From assembly GCA_023441965.1 (NCBI GenBank), contig JAEZNB010000117.1:1-43331 (forward strand): 43,331 nt of DNA, read 5' to 3'. The notes beneath the pieces were generated by a model, which saw nothing but the letters and a program-made list of their open reading frames with translations, searched no databases and had not been told where the DNA came from. The position numbers and the translations under genes were made by a program. Positions 42,990-43,331 of the stretch are shown one piece after another. The stretch comes from Bacillota bacterium (GTDB lineage: Bacteria; Bacillota; Clostridia; Lachnospirales; Lachnospiraceae). Positions within the stretch are counted from its first letter, which is position 1. Each line of letters begins with the position of its first letter.

Positions 42990-43331
42990 GTTTGTGAGTA
43001 GCACAGATGGTCGCGCCTGGCAACAGGTGAGGAAAGTCCGGGCTTCACAGGGCAGGGTGCCGGATAACATCCGGTGGAGGCGACTCCAAGGCTAGTGCAA
43101 CAGAAATATACCGCCAGGCATGCCTGGTAAGGATGGAAAGGTGGCTTAAGAGACCACCGCCCTGCCGGTAACGGCAGGGGCAGATGTAAACCCCACCCGA
43201 AGCAAGACCGAACAGAAAGCGATACGGTTGCCCGCCGTGCTTTCGGGTAGGTCGCGCAGAGCCGTATGGTAACATACGGACAAGATAGATGACCATCCAA
43301 GACAGAACCCGGCTTATCGTGCTGCTCATAC
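42990..43331 (+). ncRNA. rnpB: RNase P RNA
   Basis: Catalytic RNA that trims tRNA 5' leaders. Conserved blocks are present: GAGGAAAGTCCGGGCTTCAC near the 5' part with GGGCAGG, the GAGGCGACTCC-like region, GGGTAGGTCGCGCAGA in the middle-to-3' part, and the closing AAGACAGAACCCGGCTTAT. P1 forms between GTGAGTAGCAC and GTGCTGCTCATAC at the two ends. Complete or lacking at most a few bases at the window edge. Confidence 0.96.

Overview
The window reads as chromosomal DNA of an anaerobic, endospore-forming Firmicute, most likely clostridial cluster XIVa (Lachnospiraceae-like). The support is a spoIIAA-spoIIAB-sigF operon, a spoVAC-D-E operon, SpoIID-type and SleB-type cell wall enzymes, a pyruvate formate-lyase, a lysine riboswitch ahead of dapA-dapB, a ZTP riboswitch ahead of the formate-lyase, and good sigma-A promoters with strong Shine-Dalgarno sites. 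The genus is inference; I see no species marker beyond the start of rnpB.

Layout. 1-4.6 kb (minus): spoVA operon led by a 50-residue membrane peptide, then spoIIA/sigF. 4.5-6.1 kb (minus): a 47-residue acidic protein followed by a zinc-ribbon/TPR membrane protein. 6.3-8.4 kb (plus): a PrsA-like foldase lipoprotein and a YihY/BrkB membrane protein. 8.4-11.1 kb (minus): a very large SpoIID-domain protein. 11.3-12.0 kb (plus): a lipoprotein. 12.2-17.1 kb (minus): a four-gene GldA/GldF/GldG/DUF4340-type ABC operon. 17.3-19.5 kb (minus): dapA-dapB with lysine riboswitch and terminator. 19.6-22.7 kb: a two-OB-fold Ssb-like gene (minus) divergent from typA (plus). 22.8-27.6 kb (minus): a Panacea/SocA-like HTH protein, an AI-2E-family exporter, and a zinc uptake ABC operon with a Zur-like operator. 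27.7-32.9 kb (plus): an ECF S component, a riboswitch-controlled pyruvate formate-lyase and an O-antigen-ligase-like polymerase. 32.9-34.0 kb: about 1.1 kb of repeats and a dead ISL3-family transposase. 34.0-39.7 kb (minus): a major surface (S-layer-like) protein, threonine synthase and a SleB-type hydrolase. 40.0-40.8 kb (plus): a protein with two AP2-like domains. 40.9-42.7 kb (minus): a two-component system. 43.0-43.3 kb (plus): RNase P RNA.

How the parts fit. SpoIIAA, SpoIIAB and SigF form the forespore switch; the SpoVA proteins load and release dipicolinate, which is made from the DapA product branch encoded 17 kb away. The envelope theme is strong: foldase, SpoIID-like and SleB-like enzymes, surface-layer protein, polysaccharide polymerase, and the Gld-like ABC complex.

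The least ordinary parts are: (a) the GTGAC...GTCAC repeat family and its 337-bp inverted-repeat element at 33.6-33.9 kb; (b) a terminator-like hairpin placed between a candidate sigma-H promoter and spoIIAA; (c) recurring long-armed hairpins with large interiors at gene ends, one of them in a divergent promoter region; (d) the double-AP2-like protein; (e) the 47-residue/zinc-TPR gene pair. I found no CRISPR array, prophage, tRNA or clear complete new defence system.
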